Below are positions 9,048 to 18,984 of a DNA stretch of 64,000 bases, piece after piece. This stretch comes from Labilibaculum filiforme (GTDB taxonomy: Bacteria; Bacteroidota; Bacteroidia; Bacteroidales; Marinifilaceae), in NCBI RefSeq assembly GCF_002843315.1, contig NZ_MVDD01000004.1, positions 292,777-356,776 of the forward strand, written 5' to 3'. Below the pieces are notes generated by a model. It was not told the origin of the DNA. It saw only the letters and a program-made list of their open reading frames with translations, and did no database searches. The position numbers were made by a program, and so were the translations under genes. The number at the start of each line of letters is the position of its first letter. Position 1 is the stretch's first letter.

Positions 9048-12000
9048 TTAAAAGTTAATATTTAGACCAACAGTATAAGAAGTCATAATTGGCATCTGTC
9101 TTTTACCAAAAGACATATCCATAGCTTCAGGGTCGATACCATCTTTGTTTTTAGTCCATTTTAGTGGATTCGTAACCTGGAACATAGCTTGTGCAGATCC
9201 TAAGGATAAACTTGATAAGAACTTCTTAGGAAAATTGTAGATAAAATTAACTTCTCTAAGCTTGATATAGTCAGCAGATACTACATTAATATCAGCATAA
9301 GCATATAAATAATTAGCTAAAGCAGGCTCTGTATATCTAGTCCCAACTTTTGGAATGTTTGTATGATTTTCATCACCTGGCTTTTTCCATCTTTTAGATA
9401 TATCTGCATGTGGTCTATAAACCTCGTCAATAGCAATCTCAGGAACATCCTTACGCATGATGTTTCCAAAACTACCAACAAATAAGGCTGACAACTCATA
9501 GTTTTTATACTTAAACTGAGTGGTAAAACTACTAACCCATGAAGGCACTACTGTTCCGCTAAACTTAAGCATACTAGTACCTTCCATATCTATATAACTA
9601 CTTGATGCTTCTCCATTCTGGTCTATTGCTTGTGCATGTCCTTGCTCATTTAAACCAGCCCACTGGAAACTATATAAACCATTTGTAGGTTTTCCAGGAG
9701 CAGAATATAAACCACGTAGTAAATCTTCAGGATACTGACTTCTTGTTGAAGTATTAATATCAACAACTTCGTTATGATTATACGATAATAAGAATTTTGT
9801 TCCCCAGTAAAAATCACCTTTTTCCATAACCGTTCCACCCAATTCGAATTCGAATCCTTTATTAACAATTGTACCATTGTTAAAAGTAACACGAGTCAAA
9901 CCATGAGTAGGATCAATTTCCTTTCCTGATAATACATCCTTACTTTTTCGGTGGTAAAAATCAATCGAACCTGATAACTTACTATTGAATAAACCAAAAT
10001 CAAGTTTTAAATTGTTCGTAATTGTTTCTTCCCACTTTAAAGAAGCATTTTTAGGTGAACTAATAGTACCAGCCAAACCGTTATGATAGGAATCAATAGA
10101 TTGGCTAATTTGCAACTCTGGAATTGCACCTCTTGCCACGTTACCATTACTACCGTAGGTATAAGTAAACTTTAAATGATCTAACCATTCAATTTCTTCC
10201 ATGAACTTTTCGTTAGATACATTCCACCCAGCACCTAAAGCCCATAATGGCTTTTTATTGAATCTTGATTCTCCACCGTATAAATTGAAATTATCAATAC
10301 GACCACTTGCATTAAACACATATCTATTATCGAATGTATATGCAAAGTTTCCAAAATAGGATGCATAACGGTCATCAGTAGATGTTAACTGAAAGAAATC
10401 ATCATAATTCCCAAAGTAATAGCTATAACCATAACTACCCAAAGTTCCAAAATTAAATCCTGAAAGTGAAGCTATATCCATAGGCTTCTCAATCAATGTT
10501 TTGGTATCTAAACCAAATTGACTAGTCTTATAATATTCACTATAGCGTTTACTGATTTCTCCACCACCTAATGCTGTAAATGAATGTTTACCTAATTCTT
10601 TTGTATAATTCAGAGTTCCACGAATAGTATATGAAGAATTATCGCCAGTATTTATTTGTTGAATAGCACCTTCTGGTATTTTATCTTCAGCAATTGTACC
10701 ATTAGGCCCGCCAATAGCAAAAAATGTTCTAGCTTGAGCTACTCCTCTATGCTCTTTTCCCCAGTAACTTTTATCAGTTCTACTGCCTTTTTCATACTGA
10801 ACACCACCATTGAAGTTTAAGCCTTCAATAATTTTATAATTAAAACTGGCCTTAAGTCTGGTCATATATGACTCATAACCTCGTTTTGAATGGTCAATAT
10901 CATTAAGAATGTTACTAAACGTATTTATACCATATGTATCCAATAAAGATTGAGAATGTGATAGAGGATATGAACCTCCTAATCCTAAAGGTGCACTAAG
11001 GTATCCACTAGATTGATTAGCATAACTACCATCCTCATTCTTAAGCATTTCCCATGGAGTAATACGATCAACAACTGCACTTCTTCCACTATAACCAGGT
11101 TCAGCTGCATAAACAGGAGAATAATCAACATCTTCGTACATGAAATTAATACCCAGACTTGCTTTTAAGCGACTGTTGATATTAAAATCGTTATTCATGC
11201 TGATATTAATTTTTTCATTTTCATTTCCTACATATCCTCCAGATTTCTTCATGTAGTTAATCGCTGCACGATAACTAATATTTTCAGTTCCTCCTTGGAT
11301 TGATAGGTCATGTTGTTGAATAGCACCAGCTTCAAGCAACTCATCTTCAATCTGACCATAATTATCACCACGTGCTCTAAGTTCAGCAACACCAGCATTA
11401 TAAACAGCTTCAGTAATAACTCCATTTTTGTAGTCCTGCATCAATGTACCTAACTCAGTAGGGGCCCAATAATTCATATAAGCTGCAGGAGCTCCTTCGA
11501 ATGATTCTTCTAGAAAGGTAATCATTTCGTCTGCCGAAGCTTTATTTAAATAATCAAGATCCCATTTAGGAATGTATTGATGTGTAAATTTATAAGAAAC
11601 TTTAGGCTTAGACTGAGTACCTTTTTTAGTTGTTATAACAATTACACCATTTGAAGATTGAGATCCCCAAATTGACGCAGCAGCAGCATCCTTAAGAAAA
11701 GTAATCTGCTCAATATCGTTAGGATTAACACTTGACAAACCTTCACTACTTGGAAAACCGTCAATAACAACTAGTGGGGAAGAATTTTCAGACATGGTAG
11801 AAATACCACGCATAATCAAACGATTATCATTATCTGAGTCTGGTAAGTAACTTGCCATTGAATTACCATCACCAAACGATGAGTTTAAAACCCCAGAAGT
11901 TAAACCTTCCAACTTGCTTTGCAAGCTAGTTTCCATACTTCTCATATCATCTGCTTTAACAATAGCATATGAACCAGTCGATCTTTCTTTTGAAATAGTT

Positions 12001-12683
12001 TGGTATCCTGTAACAATAACCTCAGCCATTTGTTCCGCATCAGCAAAAAGAGTTACATTAAGTACTGTTTGTCCTTCATAGACAAATTCCTGAGCAATCA
12101 TTCCTACAAATGAATAAACTAAGATAGCCTTATCTACCTCAAAACCAATAGAGTAATTTCCATCTATATCTGTAGCAGCTCCAACAGTTGTGCCTTTTAC
12201 AACAACAGAAACACCTGGCAATGGAATCCCATCGTTATCTGTAACCTTACCCGTAATTATTTTCTTTTTCTGAACTGGAGAGTTTACAGACTCTGTTTTA
12301 ACAGGCTTTGTAATTTCACGAGGAAACAGAACAATCATTTTATCCTCAACACGATAATCTAAATTGGTGTTTCGTAACACCTCATAAAGTACTTGATCAA
12401 GACTAGCATCATGAAACTCTACGCTAACAGCCTTCAATTCATTCACATACTCGTAGTCGTAAATAAAATCGTAGCTACACTGTTGTTGTATTTGCTCAAG
12501 AACTTCCTCAACACTAGCTTTCTCCATCCTAAAATTTAAGGATGTTTGCGAAAAAATCTCATTCGCATTAACACTCAAAATTCCTAGCAGAAATAAAAAT
12601 ACACTTAGCTTCATGGTTAGTAGTATTTTTCTTAGCGGTGAGAATCTATTCTCACAGCCAACGTAAACACAATTTTTTTTCAT
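9048..12683 (-). CDS. SusC/RagA-family TonB-dependent receptor with STN domain
   Basis: 1211 residues. After a long leader and signal peptide (ending ANEIFSQ) comes an STN domain (about residues 50-115) that couples the receptor to a FecR anti-sigma factor. Then a carboxypeptidase-regulatory-like domain (about 143-215), a plug domain with ITFLKDAAAASIWGSQSSNG, and a beta-barrel ending in TVGLNINF with a terminal Phe. Predicted to import a substrate across the outer membrane using TonB energy. The STN domain together with the sigma/FecR genes directly upstream implies surface-signalled autoregulation. Confidence 0.95.
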   Translation of the reverse strand: MKKNCVYVGCENRFSPLRKILLTMKLSVFLFLLGILSVNANEIFSQTSLNFRMEKASVEEVLEQIQQQCSYDFIYDYEYVNELKAVSVEFHDASLDQVLYEVLRNTNLDYRVEDKMIVLFPREITKPVKTESVNSPVQKKKIITGKVTDNDGIPLPGVSVVVKGTTVGAATDIDGNYSIGFEVDKAILVYSFVGMIAQEFVYEGQTVLNVTLFADAEQMAEVIVTGYQTISKERSTGSYAIVKADDMRSMETSLQSKLEGLTSGVLNSSFGDGNSMASYLPDSDNDNRLIMRGISTMSENSSPLVVIDGFPSSEGLSSVNPNDIEQITFLKDAAAASIWGSQSSNGVIVITTKKGTQSKPKVSYKFTHQYIPKWDLDYLNKASADEMITFLEESFEGAPAAYMNYWAPTELGTLMQDYKNGVITEAVYNAGVAELRARGDNYGQIEDELLEAGAIQQHDLSIQGGTENISYRAAINYMKKSGGYVGNENEKINISMNNDFNINSRLKASLGINFMYEDVDYSPVYAAEPGYSGRSAVVDRITPWEMLKNEDGSYANQSSGYLSAPLGLGGSYPLSHSQSLLDTYGINTFSNILNDIDHSKRGYESYMTRLKASFNYKIIEGLNFNGGVQYEKGSRTDKSYWGKEHRGVAQARTFFAIGGPNGTIAEDKIPEGAIQQINTGDNSSYTIRGTLNYTKELGKHSFTALGGGEISKRYSEYYKTSQFGLDTKTLIEKPMDIASLSGFNFGTLGSYGYSYYFGNYDDFFQLTSTDDRYASYFGNFAYTFDNRYVFNASGRIDNFNLYGGESRFNKKPLWALGAGWNVSNEKFMEEIEWLDHLKFTYTYGSNGNVARGAIPELQISQSIDSYHNGLAGTISSPKNASLKWEETITNNLKLDFGLFNSKLSGSIDFYHRKSKDVLSGKEIDPTHGLTRVTFNNGTIVNKGFEFELGGTVMEKGDFYWGTKFLLSYNHNEVVDINTSTRSQYPEDLLRGLYSAPGKPTNGLYSFQWAGLNEQGHAQAIDQNGEASSSYIDMEGTSMLKFSGTVVPSWVSSFTTQFKYKNYELSALFVGSFGNIMRKDVPEIAIDEVYRPHADISKRWKKPGDENHTNIPKVGTRYTEPALANYLYAYADINVVSADYIKLREVNFIYNFPKKFLSSLSLGSAQAMFQVTNPLKWTKNKDGIDPEAMDMSFGKRQMPIMTSYTVGLNINF

Positions 12684-12748
12684 AAATTTGAAATTGGGTT
12701 AGACAATCGGTTTAACTTACATTTATTGAGTCGTAAGACTCTTATTTT

Positions 12749-12780
12749 CGGGGAACCTGGTCCGTTCCCCGTTTTTTTTT
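12749..12780 (+). terminator. Plus-strand intrinsic terminator just upstream of susC
   Basis: CGGGGAAC (12749-12756) pairs with GTTCCCCG (12764-12771) and is followed by nine T on the plus strand. All genes here run on the minus strand, where the hairpin has no T tail. It therefore terminates transcription running antisense to the susC 5-prime end, or is an RNA structure in the susC leader. A second small hairpin (GAGTC/GACTC near 12727-12740) lies beside it. Confidence 0.6.
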
Positions 12781-12829
12781 ATTTTTTCATAAGCTCCTTC
12801 ATTTAAAGGATATTTTTTTCTATTATCAG

Positions 12830-13990
12830 TTATTTCTTAGATACTATCATTTCTCTTTTATCTAAATCGATCTGAACTGGTGAAACTTCCTCAATCAGAC
12901 TAATTAACTTATCAATATTTTCGTATCGGTTTATTACACCCGATATTCTTCTTTCTAGCAATGCTTGATCCTTACAATTTACTTCGACACCATACCATCT
13001 AGACACTTTTCGAAATACGCTACCCAAAGGTTCTTTATCAAAAAGGAATTTTCCATCCCGCCAGGCTAAAAATTCCGAAGCATCTACTTCTCGAACCTGA
13101 ATTTTACTTGTATTTCTATTTAATCCTGACTGTTCGCCTGGTGCTAGAATTACATTCTTCTCTCCAAAAGCAAACTTCACTTTTCCTTCTACAAGTGTTG
13201 TTTGTATTTCGGCCTCATCGGCATAAGCCATAACATTAAACACCGTACCCAACACTTCCACCTCCGAACCATTCGCTAAATGAACAATGAAAGGCCTTTT
13301 AGCATCCTTCGCTACTTCAAAACAAGCTTCTCCTCCAAGCAATTTTAGTTCTCTCTTTCCTTTTCCAAACTCAACAGGATATTCAATACTGGTTTGAGCA
13401 TTTAACTGCACTTTGGTTCCATCCGATAAAACCAATGTATATTCTCCTTGAACTGGAGTACTAATTTTATTGTATGCTAATACATCTTCAGTAGCTTCTC
13501 CGGCCTGATATACCAAACTATTATTTTGGTTACTTGCCAACTTTCCTTTTCCTGTTTTAATTTCCTTTCCCTGAAAATCTTCCAAATAAATGGTTTTCCC
13601 ATTAGCAAGTTGCAAACTGGCTTTCGGGCTACCTGCCTCCACCAATACTTCATTTTGACTCCAATAAACTTCGTTAAGCAAATAAGTAGTTGCCAATAAG
13701 GGAAGCAAAAATATAGCCGCCCACTTCATCACATTTCTCAATCTAAAAATTGGACGTTCTCCTAATTCCGGTATCCGCTTTGTAATTTGGCTCCACTGTT
13801 TTTCCTCATTAATCTTCGAATAAAATTCCTGCTTTTCCTGAATGCATTTATAATCGGATGCCCTTTTATATGCACTCTCTTCTGCTCTCCCACTTTCTTT
13901 CCAAATAGTTAATTGACGAGTTTCTTCATCCGTTAACTGTCCCACCTTTTCTTTGGAAATTAGCTTTGCAATATCAAATATGTTTTTCAT
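12830..13990 (-). CDS. FecR-family anti-sigma factor
   Basis: 386 residues. A cytoplasmic N-terminal segment (about 1-88) that would hold the sigma factor, one membrane helix near residues 89-107 (WAAIFLLPLLATTYLL), a FecR domain with YTLVLSDGTKVQLNAQTSI and the GGEACFEVAKDAKRPFIVH motif, and a C-terminal DUF4974-like domain that contacts the receptor STN domain. It lies between the ECF sigma gene and susC, the standard transmembrane-signalling arrangement of Bacteroidota. Predicted to release the sigma factor when substrate-loaded SusC signals. Confidence 0.94.
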   Translation of the reverse strand: MKNIFDIAKLISKEKVGQLTDEETRQLTIWKESGRAEESAYKRASDYKCIQEKQEFYSKINEEKQWSQITKRIPELGERPIFRLRNVMKWAAIFLLPLLATTYLLNEVYWSQNEVLVEAGSPKASLQLANGKTIYLEDFQGKEIKTGKGKLASNQNNSLVYQAGEATEDVLAYNKISTPVQGEYTLVLSDGTKVQLNAQTSIEYPVEFGKGKRELKLLGGEACFEVAKDAKRPFIVHLANGSEVEVLGTVFNVMAYADEAEIQTTLVEGKVKFAFGEKNVILAPGEQSGLNRNTSKIQVREVDASEFLAWRDGKFLFDKEPLGSVFRKVSRWYGVEVNCKDQALLERRISGVINRYENIDKLISLIEEVSPVQIDLDKREMIVSKK

Positions 13991-14226
13991 TTCTTTTGTG
14001 TGATTTAATTAAGAGACCCCTAAGTTTGAAAAGAGTGTTAGTGGAAATGTGTATTTTTTTGAAAAAAAATTAATTTGTGCTAAAACAGAGCGTCTTAAGC
14101 AAACAAAATCTCTATAAAACCCGCAGAATAGAAAAGCCACAGCTTTCCATCCTTAATAAGTTAAGAATTTTCGATGAATAAATTTAATCCTTGTTAAAAG
14201 GATGTGTAGAAATGCGAATAGTTCTT

Positions 14227-14778
14227 TTAAGCATTTAGGTCGAGAAGAATAGCAATAAGATAGACATGCTTACCCAGCTTCTCGCGTAAATCCCTATAAG
14301 CATTTAACTTATGCGATTTTATGGTATTCATTTTTAAGCCCATAATATCGGCTATTTCCTGATTTTTTAAGCCCAACAAACTATACCGAATAATTTGTTG
14401 CCTTTGCACAGGTAATTCTGCTATGAACTTATACAAGAGTCGAGATACCTCTTCGGACAAAACCTGATCGAGAAAAAACTCCTCCGACTCCAATTTAGGA
14501 AGTGTTTCTTCAAGGTATTTGGCTTTTACCTGCTCGTGCTTAATTGTATTCAAACATCTGTTTCGAACCGCACGATACAAATACACTTTTAAAGCAATCT
14601 CGTTTTGATATTCATCTTGCTTTTCCCAGAGGCTAACAAATACCTCCTGTACCAAATCTTCACTTAAACTAAGATCAGCAACAAAACCATTTGCAAAGCC
14701 AACCAATGCCTTAAAATACGAATCGAACATTTTTCGAAAATTGGATTTTGTAAGACGTATACTTGATGATTTTGTCAT
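14227..14778 (-). CDS. ECF RNA polymerase sigma-70 factor
   Basis: 183 residues. Region 2 contains LVGFANGFVADLSLSEDLVQ, the -10 recognition part, and region 4 reads LPVQRQQIIRYSLLGLKNQE followed by an HTH (MGLKMNTIKSHKLNAY). Length and layout match FecI/RagA-associated ECF factors of Bacteroidota. It is followed by FecR and susCD on the same strand with a 236-bp gap, so it probably drives the susC promoter. No other target is visible. Confidence 0.94.
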   Translation of the reverse strand: MTKSSSIRLTKSNFRKMFDSYFKALVGFANGFVADLSLSEDLVQEVFVSLWEKQDEYQNEIALKVYLYRAVRNRCLNTIKHEQVKAKYLEETLPKLESEEFFLDQVLSEEVSRLLYKFIAELPVQRQQIIRYSLLGLKNQEIADIMGLKMNTIKSHKLNAYRDLREKLGKHVYLIAILLDLNA

Positions 14779-14977
14779 TTAACGATGGTTGAGTTTTGGC
14801 ACTAGCACAATTGGTAAACATCTTTATTATTATTGTTTTATATGGAGATAAAAACAATACTTGAACCATTTATATATGCTCAAAGTTATTTTTTTTTTTG
14901 AAGTTACAAAACACTTCAAGTAGTGGAAACAAAAATTAATCGATACCGGAATGAAATAAAAAAACAACTATTTCAAT

Positions 14978-15403
14978 TTATGTATAGTGGCGAAAACTAT
15001 TCAAAAGCATTAGTACCTGATCGGCAATTCCTGGCAATACTTCCGAATCGTGTTCTTCGTTCATTAGTGCCGAAAATCCACGAATTTTTTCCAAATCTTT
15101 TGTCTCCACAACTCTAAAACCCATCGACCAATCGGGAAACGATCGCTCGGTAATTGGTTCTGTAAGCAGTTCAATAATATTGGTATGACGAGAATCGTTT
15201 TTAACCTGTTTAAAAAGCGTTTGTAGGGTCTCCTCTTCTCCTTCAATAACCTGAATAAAACTGCCATCCTTATAAAGTAGTAAGCCCGTAATGTTTAACT
15301 TTTTATTCTTAGCACGAATTTCACGCAAAAAATCGGATAGTTCTTTCTCGGATAAATCTCGATGGGAAATACTTATATATACGATATGAATTAGCTTCGA
15401 CAT
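14978..15403 (-). CDS. BLUF-domain blue-light photoreceptor protein
   Basis: 141 residues, nearly all one BLUF domain. Visible key residues are Tyr9 in the first strand (IVYIS), Asn37 (NITGLLLY), Gln51 in FIQVIEG and the DWSMGF block with Trp92 and Met94; their spacing matches the flavin-sensing Tyr, Asn, Gln, Trp and Met of AppA-type BLUF proteins. FAD would be bound non-covalently and light would rearrange the Tyr-Gln hydrogen bonds. No output domain is fused, so it must signal through a partner. The nearest genes do not identify that partner. Confidence 0.92.
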   Translation of the reverse strand: MSKLIHIVYISISHRDLSEKELSDFLREIRAKNKKLNITGLLLYKDGSFIQVIEGEEETLQTLFKQVKNDSRHTNIIELLTEPITERSFPDWSMGFRVVETKDLEKIRGFSALMNEEHDSEVLPGIADQVLMLLNSFRHYT

Positions 15404-15510
15404 TTTAGTTTTTATTTAACGATTTGTAAGGAATGGACCTCTTGTCTGTTTTATCAAGTTACGCATACTTTCCAATATCATCCTAAACTTTAAGAGTCAT
15501 TAATTGGAGT

Positions 15511-17856
15511 TTAAAAATCAATTACAATACCAATAGTTGGAATCGCTTTTCCATCCTCCTCTTCTAACTGAATCAAATTGCGAGGATCTGCTGTGTTGCC
15601 CATATCATCTCGCTGAAGCACGTATTCGGGTGACTCGGGTGAATTACGCATTAGGATGTTTTGAATTTCGAAAAACAGATCGAGCGAAAGCTTTTTAAAA
15701 TTCCACTTCTTGTCAATTCGAACGTCTAACTGACTAAAAACACCCATTTTTTCGGCTCCTAGTCGATTGTAATCCAACACAATATCCGGATAACGGGACG
15801 TAGTTGCCTCGATATTTACGGGAACATATGGAGTTTCTCCGGCAAATCGATAACGAGCGCTTAACTCCCAATTTTTATTGAGTTTGTATCCTCCGGTTAA
15901 GGAAACCAGATGACGACTGTCCCATACCGATGGTAAATATTTGTTTTTATCGAAGCCAGTAAATTCGCTATAGAAAAAGGTATAAGAGAAAATTCCGTAG
16001 AAACGATGACTCAACTTCTGCTGAAACAAAAATTCCACACCATAAGCTCGTCCGTATCCTACCGATTTCACTTCTTCGTTCCCCAAGATATTAAAATCGG
16101 CTCCTTTATTGGCCAAGGAAACCTGATCCTGAACCGAAACAGGATAATCTTTGTATCGCTTGTAAAATCCCTCAACACTTAGGTTCGACGAAGGACCAAG
16201 AATTCGCTCGATACCCAATACATAATGATCACTTTGCGTATAATCAAGCTTCTTATTTACAAACAAATTGTTTTGCTGAAATCCTAAAATAGTATAGGGC
16301 GGTAGCTTAAAGTAACGCCCAACACTTGCTTTCACCTTCCAATCGTCGGCAAATTCGTAAGACAAAGCCAATCGTGGCGAAAAAGTAGAAAACAAATCAT
16401 TGCCTTGAGTAAAACTATCGCCATCGGTTCTAAAACCAAAAGAGAAATCGAGTTTCTGATCGAAAAAAGATTTAGTAGCATTTGCGAACATCCCGTACTT
16501 CATAAAATCGATTTTCGTATTGTATTGAAATCCTTCGTTACTATCTATGGTTTTATTTTCATAATCGCTTCGTTGTGCGTTAAAACCACCCGATAGTCTC
16601 CAATCTTTGGCATAATAAGTCAAACTATATCGCAATTTAGTTTCCATTTCGCGAGCATCATTTTTAAAGTACAATCCAGTCTGATTTTCATTGTCTGCGT
16701 ACCTCGAAAAATCATTATCTAACAAATTATTACTGATGGTGGTTTGCATGAAACCTTTGCCGTTTTTAAACCGATTTTTCCAACTCAAACCGATGGTATT
16801 GGTGCGTTGTTCAATAAAAGGAGTCTGATCTAAAGTCGATTGTTGATCCTCATCAATAGTCCCGGAAGCATCAATGGCAAATTCGTCGATAGAACCTAAT
16901 CCGATAAGGTGTAAGGTATTGTATTTATCTATTTTATGTGTGATTTTGTACTGATAATCCCAATAATCGGGACGAATGGGCAAGCCAATCATTTTAAATA
17001 GAAATTGCAGATACGATCGTCTTGCCGAAATAATGTAACTGGTTTTACTCTCCTTATTTTTTCCTTTCAATAGAGGACCTTCGTGCGTTAAAGCTGCCTC
17101 GCTGGCACTTAATCGAAAGTTGGTGTTGTGTTTTCGGTTGTTTCCCTCGCGTTGCGAAAATTGCAGTACGCCCGAAAGAGGATTATCGTACTGACTGCCA
17201 AAAGCAGAGGTGGCCAAACTTACATCATCAATAAAGGAAACATTTAAAATGCCAACCGGACCACCCGAACTACCTTGCGTGCTAAAGTGATTGATGTTGG
17301 GTATCTCTACACCATCCAAATAGTAAACCGATTCGTTGGGTGCACCTCCGCGAATAATTAAATCGTTACGAAAACCACCGGGCGAAGGCGAAATACCTGG
17401 TAATGACTGAGCAACACGAACTACATCGTTATTCCCACCGGGATAAGTTGCAATTTCGACTGCACTAAGTGTTTGTGTGGAAAGTGGCGTTTCGCGCGGG
17501 CGAGTTACTTTATTTTTATTGGATACGATTACCTCGGAAAGGTTTTGTGTTTGTTCTAAAAGTGTAAAGTTATACAGCTGATTTCCGACCGATTTAATTT
17601 CAATATTGTAACGGGTTTGTCCATCGAAACCCAAATAGCTTACCACCAAATTATAAGTACCCGGTTTTACATTCTCGATTTTATAGTACCCGTTGGTATC
17701 GGAAGTAGCTCCATTGGTGGTATTCTCCAAATATACCGAAGCTCCAATTAAAGGCAGATCGATTTTATCTTTTACGTATCCGGTAATTTCGGTTCTTACT
17801 TGCGAGTAGGCCTCAATATTGATTAAAATCAGGAGAAATATAAGGAGTTTCTTCAT
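15511..17856 (-). CDS. TonB-dependent receptor with carboxypeptidase-regulatory-like domain
   Basis: About 781 residues from MKKLLIFLLI at 17856; an upstream Met at 17886 would add ten residues before the signal peptide. The signal ends EAYSQ. A CarboxypepD_reg-like domain (TEITGYVKDKIDLPLIGASV) is followed by a plug domain (NDLIIRGGAPNESVYYLDGV) and a barrel ending GIVIDF. It has no STN domain and no SusD partner, so it is a stand-alone outer-membrane transporter rather than a SusC. The substrate is unknown. It is not part of an obvious operon. Confidence 0.9.
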   Translation of the reverse strand: MKKLLIFLLILINIEAYSQVRTEITGYVKDKIDLPLIGASVYLENTTNGATSDTNGYYKIENVKPGTYNLVVSYLGFDGQTRYNIEIKSVGNQLYNFTLLEQTQNLSEVIVSNKNKVTRPRETPLSTQTLSAVEIATYPGGNNDVVRVAQSLPGISPSPGGFRNDLIIRGGAPNESVYYLDGVEIPNINHFSTQGSSGGPVGILNVSFIDDVSLATSAFGSQYDNPLSGVLQFSQREGNNRKHNTNFRLSASEAALTHEGPLLKGKNKESKTSYIISARRSYLQFLFKMIGLPIRPDYWDYQYKITHKIDKYNTLHLIGLGSIDEFAIDASGTIDEDQQSTLDQTPFIEQRTNTIGLSWKNRFKNGKGFMQTTISNNLLDNDFSRYADNENQTGLYFKNDAREMETKLRYSLTYYAKDWRLSGGFNAQRSDYENKTIDSNEGFQYNTKIDFMKYGMFANATKSFFDQKLDFSFGFRTDGDSFTQGNDLFSTFSPRLALSYEFADDWKVKASVGRYFKLPPYTILGFQQNNLFVNKKLDYTQSDHYVLGIERILGPSSNLSVEGFYKRYKDYPVSVQDQVSLANKGADFNILGNEEVKSVGYGRAYGVEFLFQQKLSHRFYGIFSYTFFYSEFTGFDKNKYLPSVWDSRHLVSLTGGYKLNKNWELSARYRFAGETPYVPVNIEATTSRYPDIVLDYNRLGAEKMGVFSQLDVRIDKKWNFKKLSLDLFFEIQNILMRNSPESPEYVLQRDDMGNTADPRNLIQLEEEDGKAIPTIGIVIDF

Positions 17857-18119
17857 TGCAAAAAAGATTTTATTAGTTGTTATCAATGTATAATCCCTAA
17901 ACAGTTTTGTGCCGTATTTTGTTCACAAAAAACACAATTTTCAGTTCAGCTACTAAGCTATTCCGAAGATATAAGTTTTATTAGATTCCTTCTATATTTG
18001 AGATGAATTAAAAGTAATGTTTCCCTTTCGAAACACACAACATAATACTCTTTTCGCTAAAAGGAGCTAATTTCCAAACCAAATTCTTACCTTAGTCCTA
18101 TTAATAATTACAAAAAATT

Positions 18120-18884
18120 ATGAACGAAAATAATGACTTGAACCTTGCGGTTCTGATTGATGCAGATAATATCCCATATGCGAACATTAAAGGAATGCTC
18201 GATGAAATTGCCAAACTAGGTACTCCAAGCATTAAACGCATTTATGGCGACTGGACCAAACCTACTGTTGCTGGGTGGAAACCTGCCTTACTCGAACACG
18301 CTATTACTCCCATTCAGCAATACTCCTACACCACGGGAAAAAATGCTACCGATTCGGCCATGATTATCGACGCCATGGACATTCTGCACGATGGTAAAGT
18401 GGATGGTTTTTGTTTGGTATCCAGCGATAGTGATTTTACTCGTTTGGCAACACGACTTAGAGAATCTAGAATGCTTGTAATTGGCATTGGAGAAAAGAAA
18501 ACACCTAACCCCTTTATTGTGGCTTGCGATAAATTTATTTATATCGAAATTATTAGTGGCAAAAAACTTCGAGAAAAGAAGAAAGAAGCAGCCACAAATA
18601 CTACAACAAGTGCTTCTGAAACACCAAAATACGACAAAATTGACAAGCAATTTGTGAACCTACTAAAAAATTCGATTGAAGATATTGCCGACGACGATGG
18701 ATGGGCTTTTCTGGCAGAACTTGGTTCGTTAATCAATAAAAAGAAACCCGATTTTGATCCTCGAAACTACGGCTTTTCGAAATTAACTCCTCTAATTAAA
18801 TCGATGCAACAATATTTCGAAATTGACCAACGCGATAGTGGCAAACGAAATATTAAACACATTTATGTACGCATTAAAGAGTAA
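18120..18884 (+). CDS. NYN-domain ribonuclease-like protein with OST-HTH/LOTUS domain
   Basis: 254 residues. The N-terminal NYN (PIN-like) domain shows the acidic metal-site pattern: LIDADNIP near the start, ATDSAMIIDAMDIL and LVSSDSDF. The C-terminal 80 residues (FVNLLKNSIEDIADDDGWAF through YGFSKLTPLIKSM) match an OST-HTH/LOTUS RNA-binding module. This pair is common in bacterial LabA/DUF88-type proteins, thought to be RNA nucleases. Monocistronic: a strong terminator follows at 18907. Confidence 0.88.
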   Translation: MNENNDLNLAVLIDADNIPYANIKGMLDEIAKLGTPSIKRIYGDWTKPTVAGWKPALLEHAITPIQQYSYTTGKNATDSAMIIDAMDILHDGKVDGFCLVSSDSDFTRLATRLRESRMLVIGIGEKKTPNPFIVACDKFIYIEIISGKKLREKKKEAATNTTTSASETPKYDKIDKQFVNLLKNSIEDIADDDGWAFLAELGSLINKKKPDFDPRNYGFSKLTPLIKSMQQYFEIDQRDSGKRNIKHIYVRIKE

Positions 18885-18906
18885 AAACATAATTAATCCT
18901 GAATTG

Positions 18907-18936
18907 CTCCTTTGATACTTTCAAAGGAGTTTTTTT
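18907..18936 (+). terminator. Intrinsic terminator after the NYN gene
   Basis: CTCCTTTGA (18907-18915) pairs with TCAAAGGAG (18921-18929), followed by seven T. Confidence 0.85.
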
Positions 18937-18984
18937 ATAGACTAGACTTACTTTACAAATAAGCAATCGAAAGGCAAAATTTAT

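Noticed and set aside
7639..12683. Polysaccharide utilisation locus
   Set aside because: SusCD are present but no glycosidase, lyase or sulfatase was found among the neighbours in the window.
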